Positions 9,408-16,652 of a stretch of DNA of 64,000 bases are shown piece by piece. Position 1 is the first letter of the stretch, and each line of letters starts with the position of its first letter. The position numbers were made by a program, and so were the translations under genes. The stretch comes from Opitutia bacterium (GTDB lineage Bacteria; Verrucomicrobiota; Verrucomicrobiia; Opitutales; Opitutaceae). The DNA lies in the NCBI GenBank assembly GCA_016187945.1, contig JACPIT010000009.1, positions 248,001 through 312,000 on the forward strand, read 5' to 3'. The notes beneath the pieces were generated by a model that saw only the letters and a program-made list of their open reading frames with translations, did not search any database and was not told the origin of the DNA.

Positions 9408-10709
9408 TCAGCCGGCGCTGCCCTTGCCCTTCGAGCGGCGCGCACTCGACCAGCGCGCGCGCGGGAGGCGCATGATTTCCGCGGGCGCGCGGCGGTCGCG
9501 CAGCAGTTCCAGCATCGTGCTCATCGCCGGATCGACGTGGCGGTAGAACTTCCGGTAGCCGGCGCACAGATAGTTCAAGCCGGGTTCGCCGTCGGGTGTT
9601 TGCAGGAAGCGGTGCTTCGGGCACTCGCCGTGACACGCGAAGCGCACTGTGCACTCGCGGCAATACTTCGGGAGCGTCGCGGACTTCGCGTCGCCGAACG
9701 CGCGTTGCGCTGGCGAGTCGAGCATCGTCGCGAGCGATTCGTTGAGCAGATTGCCGAGGCGGTAGCGCGGGTAGACGTAGTGGTCGCAACTGTAGATGTC
9801 GCCGTTGTGCTCGATCGCGAGCGCGCCGCCGCATTTTTCCGAGTAGATGCACACGCCGGCCGGCTCGCCGGCCCAGTTGGCGAGCGCCGCGTCGAATTGC
9901 TGCACGAACACGCGACCGACGTCGCGCTCGACCCACTCGTCGAAGATGCGGCAGAGAAAATCGCCGTAATCGCCCGGCCGCACGCTCCAAGGCATCACGT
10001 GCTCGTCGTAGTTTTCCATGCCGGGATGATCCGGCGGCGGCGCGAGCCAGAGGCCGTCCGGAGCGCCGGCCTTCGGCGCCGTGCGCTCGACGATCGGAAT
10101 GAACTGGATGTAGCCCGAGCCGATCTCGCGCAGGAAGCGATACACGAGCAGCGGAAACGGCGAGTTGCGCCGATGCACGGTCGTCAGCGTGTTGAATTCG
10201 ACCCCGTGTTTCTTGAGAACGCCGAGTCCCGCCATCACGGCGTCGAAGGTCGGACGCTGGCCCTTGTCGACGCGGTAGGCGTCGTGCAACTCGCGCGGAC
10301 CGTCGATGCTGATGCCGACGAGAAACCGGTTCGCCGCGAGAAACTCACCCCACTCGTCGTCGAGCAGCGTGCCGTTGGTCTGCAACGCGTTTTCGATCGT
10401 GCGCCCCTGCGCGTAGCGCTGCTGGAGCGCGACGACCTCGCGGAAGAAATCCACGCCGAGCAACGTCGGCTCGCCGCCCTGCCATGCAAAATTCACCACT
10501 GGCACCGGCTGCGCAGCGATGTAGTCGCGGATGTAAGCCTCGAGCACGGCCGGAGACATCCGGAAATTTTTCGCCGCCGGGTAGAGATGCGTTTTCTCGA
10601 GGTAGAAGCAGTATTCGCAACCGAGGTTGCAGAGCGCGCCGCCGGGTTTCGCGAGCAGATGGAACGGACGGGAGGCTTGCGCGGAGATCGGCCGGCTCGG
10701 CGTTGTCAT
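9408..10709 (-). CDS. Anaerobic sulfatase-maturating radical SAM enzyme
   Basis: 433 residues from the ATG at 10709, preferred over a GTG five codons upstream because AAGGA lies 7 nt before the ATG. CNLGCEYCFY is the CxxxCxxC motif that holds the radical-SAM 4Fe-4S cluster, NFAWQGGEPTLL is typical of anSME, and the C-terminal Cys clusters (CIYSEKCGG, CDHYVYP, YCRECTVRFACHGECPKH) form the SPASM domain with two auxiliary clusters. It oxidises the Cys or Ser of CxPxR/SxPxR in sulfatases to formylglycine. Two Cys-type sulfatases lie within 8 kb, giving obvious substrates. Confidence 0.93.
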   Translation of the reverse strand: MTTPSRPISAQASRPFHLLAKPGGALCNLGCEYCFYLEKTHLYPAAKNFRMSPAVLEAYIRDYIAAQPVPVVNFAWQGGEPTLLGVDFFREVVALQQRYAQGRTIENALQTNGTLLDDEWGEFLAANRFLVGISIDGPRELHDAYRVDKGQRPTFDAVMAGLGVLKKHGVEFNTLTTVHRRNSPFPLLVYRFLREIGSGYIQFIPIVERTAPKAGAPDGLWLAPPPDHPGMENYDEHVMPWSVRPGDYGDFLCRIFDEWVERDVGRVFVQQFDAALANWAGEPAGVCIYSEKCGGALAIEHNGDIYSCDHYVYPRYRLGNLLNESLATMLDSPAQRAFGDAKSATLPKYCRECTVRFACHGECPKHRFLQTPDGEPGLNYLCAGYRKFYRHVDPAMSTMLELLRDRRAPAEIMRLPRARWSSARRSKGKGSAG

Positions 10710-10797
10710 CGGATAATCCTTCACTGCGAGCGCTGACGTGGCGCAATCGGAATCTCGCTCGTCGCCGTCGCGAGCGCCGCGCCGATGTTCTCGGCGG

Positions 10798-11949
10798 TCA
10801 TTGATACGGCGTAAAGTCGCCTTGAAGCAGCACGTGCGAATCGCTCGCGAACGACTGGAAATCCGCCGCCTGCGCGTGGCCGGTGTAATACGGCACCCAG
10901 TAGGAACTCGCGGTTTGGTTGGTCCAGGTCATGAGATAGGCGCACTTCGTCCACAGCGGACGCGACGAATCGCTGAACGCGGCGAGCACGCGCGAGGTCC
11001 ACCACGCGGGATTGGTGGTGCCGGCGAGACCGCCGCTGCGACCGATTTCGGTGAAGGCTGCTGGTTTGCCGCGCCCGCTGGCCGCCTGATACGCGTAGCC
11101 GAGCGAGTCGTTCCACTTCGAGATCGGGTCGGTGTCCTTGAGATATTGATCGACGCCGCAGATGTCGGCCTTCGCGTTGCCCGGCCAATAGGTGAGATAC
11201 TCGGCCTTCGAGGCGAACTGGTTTCCCGACGGTGCATAGCAGTAGAGGAGTTGGTGCACGCCCTTCGTGTCGCGCAGGTAAGTCAGCGTGTAGTTCCACA
11301 GCGCCGTGAATTCGCTCGGCACGCCGCCGCCCCACCAGAACCAGTCGCCGTTCATCTCGTGATACGGGCGGAAGATCACCGGCACCGGCTCGCCGTTGAC
11401 GGCGAGTTGGCCGAGCAGCGTCGCGAGCGCGTCGAGATCGCTGTTGAGTTTCGCGTTCGCCGCCTCGCCGGTCGTCACGGCCAGAACGAGCACGCTGGGA
11501 TTGTCGCCTGCGCCGGTGCGATCCTTGGAATCTTCGCCGGTGAGCGGATTCCGCATTTCCCAGTGGATCGTGAGGATCATGCCGCGCGCGAAATCGTCGA
11601 GCATGCGCTGCCGCATCGTCGAGCGCTGGGTGTTGGACGCGTAAAGGTAGGTGTCGAAGTTCCAGCCGGAGATTCCGGGATGCGTGCCGGTGACGGTCTT
11701 GATGTCCGAGCGATTCGCGTTGCCCTGCCAGGTCGTGCCGTCGGCGTTGAGCCCCTTCCACGTCGCGAACTGCTGGCCGAAGACGGCGGCGTCGAGCGTC
11801 GTGTAGTCGAGGAGGTTTTGGTAAAGGATCTGCGTCAAACCCGATGCACTCCCGTCGATCGGGAACGCGGCGAGAGCGAACGCAGGAATCGCGATCACGG
11901 CGGCGGCAATCTTCGCGAGAGCGGCAAGTGGGCGGAGGGTCATGTGCAT
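10798..11949 (-). CDS. GH26 beta-mannanase, secreted
   Basis: 383 residues from the ATG at 11949 (a second ATG is two codons later). The signal peptide ends near ALAAFP. FRPYHEMNGDWFWW holds the GH26 acid/base Glu and AAFTEIGRSGG the nucleophile Glu; ILTIHWEMRNP and the conserved barrel Trp residues agree with endo-1,4-beta-mannanase. It acts outside the cytoplasm on mannan or a related beta-mannoside. It lies 88 bp downstream of the maturase start on the same strand. The open frame continues upstream across attL, but that part is prophage DNA and not part of the gene. Confidence 0.9.
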   Translation of the reverse strand: MHMTLRPLAALAKIAAAVIAIPAFALAAFPIDGSASGLTQILYQNLLDYTTLDAAVFGQQFATWKGLNADGTTWQGNANRSDIKTVTGTHPGISGWNFDTYLYASNTQRSTMRQRMLDDFARGMILTIHWEMRNPLTGEDSKDRTGAGDNPSVLVLAVTTGEAANAKLNSDLDALATLLGQLAVNGEPVPVIFRPYHEMNGDWFWWGGGVPSEFTALWNYTLTYLRDTKGVHQLLYCYAPSGNQFASKAEYLTYWPGNAKADICGVDQYLKDTDPISKWNDSLGYAYQAASGRGKPAAFTEIGRSGGLAGTTNPAWWTSRVLAAFSDSSRPLWTKCAYLMTWTNQTASSYWVPYYTGHAQAADFQSFASDSHVLLQGDFTPYQ

Positions 11950-12044
11950 CGGGGTGAAAACTGCCGCAACGAGTCCGCGGGAGAGCGGTGGCGTTTCGTT
12001 TCCGGCAACACGCCGCATTATGGCATTTCCGGAACGCCCCGCCA

Positions 12045-12057
12045 TGAGAACGCCACG
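12045..12057. promoter_or_regulatory. TGAGAACGCCACG element upstream of GH26 gene
   Basis: Identical 13-mer to 4040-4052, located 96-108 bp upstream of the GH26 start. It is the only feature in the 220-bp gap between the mannanase gene and attL that recurs elsewhere. It may be an operator shared by the sulfatase and mannanase genes, for instance for the LacI-type regulator at 26580; this link is speculative. Confidence 0.35.
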
Positions 12058-12120
12058 CAAACATCCGCGACCCTTTGCCGCGCAGCGACGTGGAGTGGCA
12101 ACCCGGACAGTGTCCCGCTG

Positions 12121-12165
12121 AAGCCGAAAAAACAAAACCCCGGCAGATCGAGAAATCTGTCGGGG
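12121..12165 (-). terminator. Original terminator of tRNA-Asn, now beyond attL
   Basis: An 11-bp stem (12138-12148 with 12155-12165, one G-U pair, 6-nt loop), followed on the minus strand by a T-rich tract (TTTTGTTTTTTC at 12126-12137). It points away from attL on the strand of tRNA-Asn and starts 5 bp from the tRNA 3' end copy at 12170. The simplest reading is that it terminated tRNA-Asn before the phage integrated; the tRNA is now 8.1 kb away. Confidence 0.75.
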
Positions 12166-12168
12166 AAA

Positions 12169-12435
12169 ATGGCTGCCCGGGCTGGGATCGAACCAGACTC
12201 GAAGCCCGGGAGTGTTGACGAAAACGCACAACTGCGCGCACTCGCGGTGCGGGTCGCGCAGGCATTGGCGCTCTATTTGGCGGGAGGGCATCGTCCGGCG
12301 AGGGCCACGCCGGGCGGTGTTTCTCTCCGCTTGTGCCGAAGCTGTTTCGGTTCCGGCATTCTGCACACGCCCAACGATGAGCTCCGTTGTCCAGACTGCG
12401 GCGGTCCGGGCCGCGTGACGGGAGGTGTGTCATGA
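12169..12435 (+). CDS. Zinc-ribbon ORF that continues the integrase frame in the excised phage
   Basis: In the lysogen an 88-codon frame opens at an ATG built from a host base and the att site (GGGGA lies only 3 nt upstream, a poor spacing). Residues 1-9 are att-encoded; after a helical segment (about 20-40) come C56-R-S-C59 and C74-P-D-C77, a treble-clef or zinc-ribbon pattern. In the circular phage the same frame is joined, without a stop, to integrase codon 415, adding 79 residues. Its TGA overlaps the next ATG (ATGA). It may be made as an integrase extension, as a free protein, or both; no relative is recognised. Confidence 0.6.
   Translation: MAARAGIEPDSKPGSVDENAQLRALAVRVAQALALYLAGGHRPARATPGGVSLRLCRSCFGSGILHTPNDELRCPDCGGPGRVTGGVS
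12170..12196. repeat. attL (27-bp tRNA-Asn 3' end copy)
   Basis: Identical over 27 bp to 20301-20327 and ends where the two flanks diverge (ACTCG here, CGACC there). It is followed on the host side by the displaced tRNA terminator, showing that this copy is the original host 3' end and that the one at attR came with the phage. The host base before it creates an ATG (12169-12171) in frame with the zinc-ribbon ORF. Confidence 0.95.
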
Positions 12436-12668
12436 CGCGGGGTGGTCTTTATCGCGTCGATCTGGCTGGCAATGGGCGGGCTCCAGAGTGTGACGTTGTT
12501 TGCCTCGACGTTTTTCCGGGTGGTTCGGTGGTGGCGGTTGTCCGCTGCATGGGCGACTGGGATCACGGCGAGCATCGTGGTTGCGTCTTCGAACTGGGGC
12601 CGCGTCGCGCCCGTCCGTTGGACATATCGGCTGCTGAATTTTGCTCGCTCTTGGGAGGTGCGTCATGA
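12432..12668 (+). CDS. Small phage protein of unknown function
   Basis: 78 residues starting at the ATG that overlaps the preceding TGA; its own TGA overlaps the next ATG. It has five Cys (e.g. ECDVVCLDVF, VVRCMGDW) and a beta-rich pattern, with no membrane segment or signal peptide. An in-frame upstream start exists at 12387 but lies inside the preceding coding frame. Its place between the integrase extension and Rep suggests an early regulatory or replication-accessory role, which is only positional inference. Confidence 0.6.
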   Translation: MTRGGLYRVDLAGNGRAPECDVVCLDVFPGGSVVAVVRCMGDWDHGEHRGCVFELGPRRARPLDISAAEFCSLLGGAS

Positions 12669-13138
12669 GCTGCCCCTACTGCGGCGGTCGCGTGCTCGGC
12701 AACGGCTACACTTCGCCCCTCGTGTGCGAAAATGCTGCCGCGCCGGATGGCGCGGAACCTGACTCCGGTCCGTGGTTTTGTGCTGGCGGAGCGAGCACGG
12801 GGGCGGAGCGGAGCGAAGCCGCGCAGCGCGGCCCGCAGGCCGCCCCGCGCACAGCGGGAGGGTTCCCCGCCCTTGGGGGCGGGGGAAGGGGCGTGGGGGT
12901 CGAGGAACGTCCGGGGCAGGTGCTGCATCCGGTTACGTTGCAATGGCGCTCGCGTGAGGAGTGGGAAACGGAATGCAGGTGCGAACGACTTGGCGCGGCG
13001 GGGGCGGTCACTGCCAAGGATGCAGCTAACGAGATTGTTCTCGGAAAGCCGTCCTCGCCGCGCTTCTCGCGCGAACTGATGGAGCGCCTCGCGCCGCGCT
13101 ACCGCCCCACGGAATACCAACGGGAGCTTTTCGCATGA
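12665..13138 (+). CDS. Cys-containing phage protein with a G-quadruplex-like insert
   Basis: 157 residues from the ATG overlapping the upstream stop. The N-terminus MSCPYCGGRVLGNGY resembles half of a zinc ribbon, with further Cys at LVCEN and WFCAGG. A low-complexity Gly/Ala/Arg-rich stretch (about residues 45-85) is encoded by DNA full of short palindromes and G-tracts. The C-terminal ~55 residues (LQWRSREEWETECRC to YQRELFA) look like ordinary protein. It immediately precedes rep with an ATGA overlap. The low-complexity part may be an inserted structural DNA element read as protein. Family not recognised. Confidence 0.6.
   Translation: MSCPYCGGRVLGNGYTSPLVCENAAAPDGAEPDSGPWFCAGGASTGAERSEAAQRGPQAAPRTAGGFPALGGGGRGVGVEERPGQVLHPVTLQWRSREEWETECRCERLGAAGAVTAKDAANEIVLGKPSSPRFSRELMERLAPRYRPTEYQRELFA
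12875..12899 (+). other. Putative G-quadruplex motif on the coding strand
   Basis: Four runs of four or five G separated by 1-, 2- and 3-nt loops (12875-12879, 12881-12885, 12888-12891, 12895-12899) satisfy the usual intramolecular G4 pattern with very short loops. It lies in the ORF just upstream of rep and next to a GC hairpin (TTCCCCGCCC...). In an ssDNA phage such a structure could exist on the packaged strand or in the mRNA and could modulate rep translation or replication; that role is inference. Confidence 0.6.
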
Positions 13139-13950
13139 ACTCTGGTTATTGGCGCTATCTTCGCCGTCTCTCCAAGGGTGCCGATTTGGAGGACGCAGTC
13201 CTCGCCGAGCACATCCCGGCCTCGTGGTGGCATCCGCAGGGCCGTCGAAAAATGGTTCAACGTATCGAGAAGCGCGGCATGCCGTGGCTGAAGGGCTGGC
13301 TGTTCTTCACGCTGACGGTTGACCCGAAACTTTTCGAGTCTCCGCGCGACGCTTACGAAACCGCGAAGGACCGCATCCGCCGCGTGATTCACGAACTGCG
13401 CGCTCGTGGCTACGAGATTCGTCGCTACGCGGTGAAACTTGAACTCCAGGGCAACGACTATCCGCATTGGCATTTGCTCGTGGATACGCGCGCGTTCATC
13501 GCTGACGCGGAAGTGCGCGAGCTGTGGGGCTACGGCATTTGCCAAGTGAAGCGGATCAAGCCGCAAAAGTGGCAATACCTCTTCAAATACGTCGTGAAAG
13601 AATCGCACGACGTTCCCGAGTGGGTGCTGAACTACCCGCGACGCATCCGCGTGTTTCAGACCTCCGTCGGCTTTTTCGACAAGCCCGCGCCTGCGCGCAC
13701 AAAAAAAGAGGCGGCTCCCGATGAACGCGCGGAATCGAGAGAGCCGGAGACGCTCGCGCAAAAATTTCATCGTTGGGCGCGCACCGCTCAGGTGCGGACG
13801 CGCCGCGCAATTCAGTGCGTGGGGACGGTTACGCTGCGCCGTTCGTTCCACGAAATCATTCTCGAACACGTCGCTGGCGGGAGGCGTGTCATCGATTGGT
13901 TCCACATCCCGCTTTCAACCCAAGAACTAGAAAGCTGCATCCAAACATGA
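13135..13950 (+). CDS. HUH-type rolling-circle replication initiator (phage Rep)
   Basis: 271 residues from the ATG overlapping the preceding stop. FFTLTVDP is motif 1, YPHWHLLVD gives the metal-binding H111-x-H113 (HUH motif), and YLFKY gives two tyrosines, Y148 and Y152, followed by VVK. Two Tyr three residues apart is the arrangement of phage-type (gpII/gpA-like) HUH nickases. It would nick the double-strand replicative form at the plus origin and rejoin the displaced ssDNA. Its stop overlaps the ATG of the next gene. This is the strongest single marker that the element replicates as ssDNA. Confidence 0.9.
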   Translation: MNSGYWRYLRRLSKGADLEDAVLAEHIPASWWHPQGRRKMVQRIEKRGMPWLKGWLFFTLTVDPKLFESPRDAYETAKDRIRRVIHELRARGYEIRRYAVKLELQGNDYPHWHLLVDTRAFIADAEVRELWGYGICQVKRIKPQKWQYLFKYVVKESHDVPEWVLNYPRRIRVFQTSVGFFDKPAPARTKKEAAPDERAESREPETLAQKFHRWARTAQVRTRRAIQCVGTVTLRRSFHEIILEHVAGGRRVIDWFHIPLSTQELESCIQT

Positions 13951-14294
13951 AAATCGAAAAGACAGGTCTCTTCTTCCGTGCTCTCGTCGCTGGCGAAACG
14001 GAATTTCGTCCCGGTAAGGACGGCAAGGACGGCGCTTCGTATGTTACGCCGTGCGCTGCTGGAAAATCCTTTGGCGACGCTGTGCAAAAGGTGAATTCCG
14101 CTGCCGATCTCGTCGATCGGCGCGGCAACCCGATCAAGCGTTACAAGGTCGGCGATTTCATCGAAGGCGAGATCGAGCCGCGCTATGAGAATAACGGCGG
14201 CGGCAATTTTAAGCGTGTTGTCGAACGGTGGACGTTCACGACGTTCGCGAGCGAGACGCCCTCGAAACCTGCGCTCGCTACGGGTGGCAAATGA
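13947..14294 (+). CDS. Probable phage ssDNA-binding protein (gV-like by position)
   Basis: 115 residues starting in the ATGA overlap with rep; the open frame upstream is inside rep and is not used. It is a small, charged, beta-rich protein (RYKVGDFIEGEIEPRYENNG, VVERWTFTTF) with no signal peptide or membrane segment, consistent with an OB-fold ssDNA-binding protein. Filamentous phages encode such a protein directly after the replication gene; it coats the plus strand before assembly. The assignment is mainly positional and no family motif was recognised with certainty. Confidence 0.6.
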   Translation: MKIEKTGLFFRALVAGETEFRPGKDGKDGASYVTPCAAGKSFGDAVQKVNSAADLVDRRGNPIKRYKVGDFIEGEIEPRYENNGGGNFKRVVERWTFTTFASETPSKPALATGGK

Positions 14295-14521
14295 GCTGCG
14301 AGCGCCAAGCTCTTCTGCCGGTCGTTGAGTCGTCTCCGGTTGAGCCGACTCAATTAGAACTTGGTCAGGTGGCCGACTGCGCGTCAGCGCCCGCGTCAGC
14401 GGGCGCGACGCGCAGCGGCCCTTACCTTGTTTCAATAGTCCGTAACTGTCCGGAGGACAGAAACGGACGGAGCGAATCCGGGCGACTCTCGGGATTCCTC
14501 TCCCGGTATTTTCCGCACTAG
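14291..14521 (+). CDS. Doubtful ORF coupled to the ssDNA-binding gene
   Basis: A 76-codon frame starts in another ATGA overlap but has low-complexity composition, and its DNA contains four consecutive perfect or near-perfect hairpins (14383-14527). The overlap argues for a gene; the structure and lack of recognisable protein features argue for a non-coding origin or packaging region. I list it for completeness with low confidence. Confidence 0.3.
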   Translation: MSCERQALLPVVESSPVEPTQLELGQVADCASAPASAGATRSGPYLVSIVRNCPEDRNGRSESGRLSGFLSRYFPH

Positions 14522-14527
14522 GCGGAA
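14383..14527 (+). other. Array of four hairpins: candidate phage origin / packaging region
   Basis: In order: GCGCCCGC-GTCA-GCGGGCGC (14387-14406, extendable by three pairs with one bulge); CTGTCC-GGA-GGACAG (14446-14460); GAATCC...GGATTC (14474-14497); TTCCGC-ACTAG-GCGGAA (14511-14527). In filamentous phages the intergenic region between replication and coat genes carries hairpins for the plus and minus origins and the packaging signal. The position here, after rep and ssb and before the coat genes, fits; which hairpin does what cannot be told. Confidence 0.55.
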
Positions 14528-14534
14528 GCAGAGT

Positions 14535-14663
14535 ATGACTATTCTCAACCTCCACCTCGCTGTCGTCGCGCAGTTCCTCGGCCTTGGGGTCGCGGTCTAT
14601 TCGCTGTTCTACGGCGCGGGGTGGTTGGTCCGCGTCTTCCGCGTGTTCGCGGAAGACGACTGA
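14535..14663 (+). CDS. Tiny single-span membrane protein (minor coat candidate)
   Basis: 42 codons. The sequence begins MTILNLHLAVVAQFLGLGV and continues as one hydrophobic helix to about residue 30, then a short charged tail (RVFRVFAEDD). Size, topology and position just before the major coat gene match the pVII/pIX-type end-cap proteins of filamentous phages. The codon frame is clean and ends in TGA. Confidence 0.65.
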   Translation: MTILNLHLAVVAQFLGLGVAVYSLFYGAGWLVRVFRVFAEDD

Positions 14664-14749
14664 TTTTCGCCCTCGTCTGGGCAAACGCTGCGACGCTGTG
14701 CCTCGTGCGTCGCGGTGTATTTCTGAGGCACATCAAAACGGAAAAGAAA

Positions 14750-14923
14750 ATGAACCTCGTCGTTGCTACGATCGACCTCACCGCCGTCACGGACGGCGTT
14801 GCGGAACTCAAAACCGCGCTGCTCGCGGCGGCCGCTCTCGCCATCGCGGCGGGCCTCGCCGTGTTCGCCGTCAAGTTCGGCGGCAAGTGGGTCGTGAAGG
14901 TGTGGAAGTCCTTCGCGAGCTAA
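14750..14923 (+). CDS. Major coat protein (pVIII-like)
   Basis: 57 residues, with an AAAAGAAA purine stretch directly upstream. The sequence has a short amphipathic N-terminal part with acidic residues (TIDLTAVTDGVAEL), a central ~22-residue hydrophobic helix (ALLAAAALAIAAGLAVFAV) and a basic C-terminus (KFGGKWVVKVWKSFAS). This is exactly the layout of inovirus major coat subunits, in which the basic end faces the DNA. No cleavable signal peptide is evident, as in Pf3. A strong hairpin terminator follows 8 nt after the stop, as in M13 gene VIII. Confidence 0.85.
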   Translation: MNLVVATIDLTAVTDGVAELKTALLAAAALAIAAGLAVFAVKFGGKWVVKVWKSFAS

Positions 14924-14930
14924 CGCCCTC

Positions 14931-14974
14931 TCCCCTCGCCTCGCGGACTGCTGCGGGGCGAGGGGAAACTTTTC
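14931..14974 (+). terminator. Terminator after the coat gene
   Basis: Perfect 10-bp stem TCCCCTCGCC (14931-14940) with GGCGAGGGGA (14957-14966), 16-nt loop, then AACTTTTCTCC. Placement right behind the coat gene matches the filamentous-phage terminator that keeps coat mRNA abundant and downstream genes low. Confidence 0.7.
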
Positions 14975-14977
14975 TCC

Positions 14978-15478
14978 GTGAAAATTCGCACTCTCGTCGT
15001 CGTTGTCCTGGCCGTCGTCGCTTTCGCGGTCGCGTCGCGTGCCGCGGTCTTCGAGTTCAAGAACGCGGGGCCCTCGGGTGGTCCGGTGATTTACGTCTAC
15101 GGCGATGTGACTCCGGACGGTGCGCCCGCGTGGCCGTTTTTTCGCGCAGTGCTCCCGGGCGAGGTCGTTCGTGACGTTTGGGATGGCACTGGCGCGTATA
15201 ATTTTGCGGTGCTGGGGATCGATGCGAACGGCGACACGAGCGGGGTGCAGACCGGTGTTGTTGCTGGCCCCTACGACGAGTCGAAGCGCATCAGCGCTTG
15301 GTGGACTTTCGGTGCGACGGTTACCAGTGCGTCCTTCGGTGAGACTAATGAGAGCCAGTTGAGTTCTTCGGAGCGTGCGGACCCGATCGAATGGTCTGCG
15401 GTGTTCGCGGCCGCTGTGGTCGCGTGGTTCGTGATGTGGTGCGCGCGTGCGGGGGCGCGCGACGGAGCTGCGGAGTGA
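14978..15478 (+). CDS. Exported minor coat protein candidate with C-terminal anchor
   Basis: 166 residues from a GTG at 14978. Signal peptide (KIRTLVVVVLAVVAFAVASRA), a ~110-residue beta-rich periplasmic domain, and a C-terminal transmembrane helix (WSAVFAAAVVAWFVMW) with a short cytoplasmic tail. Exported, C-terminally anchored proteins between the major coat and pIII-like genes are typical of inovirus virion proteins waiting in the inner membrane for assembly. No specific family recognised. Confidence 0.7.
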   Translation: MKIRTLVVVVLAVVAFAVASRAAVFEFKNAGPSGGPVIYVYGDVTPDGAPAWPFFRAVLPGEVVRDVWDGTGAYNFAVLGIDANGDTSGVQTGVVAGPYDESKRISAWWTFGATVTSASFGETNESQLSSSERADPIEWSAVFAAAVVAWFVMWCARAGARDGAAE

Positions 15479-15482
15479 CCCT

Positions 15483-16652
15483 ATGAAAACTCGAATTCTT
15501 TCTCTTCTGTCTGTGGTTCTAGCGCTCGCGCCGTTGTGCGCGTTCGCAGTCGTCCAGCAGACACTCAGCGGCACGGGCGGGACGTCGATCACGTTCGCGT
15601 GGGATGGCTCGACGCTGTCGATCTCTGGCAGCGCACATGACTACAACTCCGCCGACTATAGCGCAGACGGCTCGGCGTGGTCGTCGTTTTCTGCGGTGCC
15701 GCAGAGCGTCGCGTTCAACGCGCCGAAGGCTTACATTCGGATTTCGCGCAACGGTGGCACGGTCGCTTCGTCGTCGATGGATAATCCCGCGGGCGCGCCG
15801 AAATACAAAGTCACGGTGAAGCTCTTCAATTCCCATGACTATCCCGTGACCTACAAGCTGGTCCAAGGCAGCACGGTTCTGGGGCAGATCACGCTCTCCG
15901 CACATGAGGGGCTGATTCAGAGTTTCGTTACCGAGAACCCCGACCCGATCACGGTATTCGAGCAGGTGAGCGGCATCAGTTACGACGGCGGGCAGTGGCT
16001 CGCGGTCGAGGGCGCTGTTCACGAGTCGGCCGTGAAGACGGCGACGCCCACGTTGGTTCCGAACGACACGACGCCGGTCAATGAGACCATCGTGCCCGAG
16101 GACGTGAATTTGCCCGACGACATTTCGCCGACTCCTGCGCCCGCGTCGCAGCCGGTGTGGAAACCGCGTCCGTCCGGTCCGTCGCCGACGTGGACACCGT
16201 CGACGCCGAACAACGATCCCGGTAACCAGACCGATCTGCTCACGAATGCGACCTACCGTCAGGGCATCGAGAATATCATGACGGGACAGGCCGCGCTTGT
16301 GCAGGGCGCGGAATACCGTGAGGGCACTGACAAGATTGTGTCTGCGTTGAACGGCACTCCTCTGACGCCGCCGACGGAGTTGACCGCGCCCGAGGTCGTC
16401 GACCTTCAACAGAATTCGGTCGCGACGAAGTTGCTGAGCAAACTGCCGACGGCTCCGACCGTGGAGACGCCGGGCACGGTCACGCAGTTCTCCGCGACGT
16501 TGAAGGTGCCAGGCATTCAGGACGAATATGCGCTCGCGTTCGACCTCGCTGATTACCCGGCCGTGTCCGTATTCCGCGCGCTCGTTCTCGCAGCGCTCTC
16601 CATTTCGTTTTTCTTTCTCACCCTCAAAGCCGTGAAGGAGGCTTTCGCATGA
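15483..16652 (+). CDS. pIII-like adsorption / minor coat protein
   Basis: 389 residues from the ATG at 15483, 4 bp after the previous stop. Signal peptide (MKTRILSLLSVVLALAPLCA), an N-terminal beta-rich domain (about 25-200), a Pro/Ser/Thr-rich linker (about 200-250: SPTPAPASQPVWKPRPSGP), a second domain and a C-terminal membrane helix (ALVLAALSISFFFLTL). This N-domain, linker, C-anchor plan is that of the receptor-binding protein at the phage tip. Its stop overlaps the next ATG. Host receptor unknown. Confidence 0.78.
   Translation: MKTRILSLLSVVLALAPLCAFAVVQQTLSGTGGTSITFAWDGSTLSISGSAHDYNSADYSADGSAWSSFSAVPQSVAFNAPKAYIRISRNGGTVASSSMDNPAGAPKYKVTVKLFNSHDYPVTYKLVQGSTVLGQITLSAHEGLIQSFVTENPDPITVFEQVSGISYDGGQWLAVEGAVHESAVKTATPTLVPNDTTPVNETIVPEDVNLPDDISPTPAPASQPVWKPRPSGPSPTWTPSTPNNDPGNQTDLLTNATYRQGIENIMTGQAALVQGAEYREGTDKIVSALNGTPLTPPTELTAPEVVDLQQNSVATKLLSKLPTAPTVETPGTVTQFSATLKVPGIQDEYALAFDLADYPAVSVFRALVLAALSISFFFLTLKAVKEAFA

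Noticed and set aside
12212-12418. Alternative frame in the left end of the prophage
   Set aside because: The overlapping frame has the zinc ribbon, ATGA coupling and continuity with int; this one has no features.
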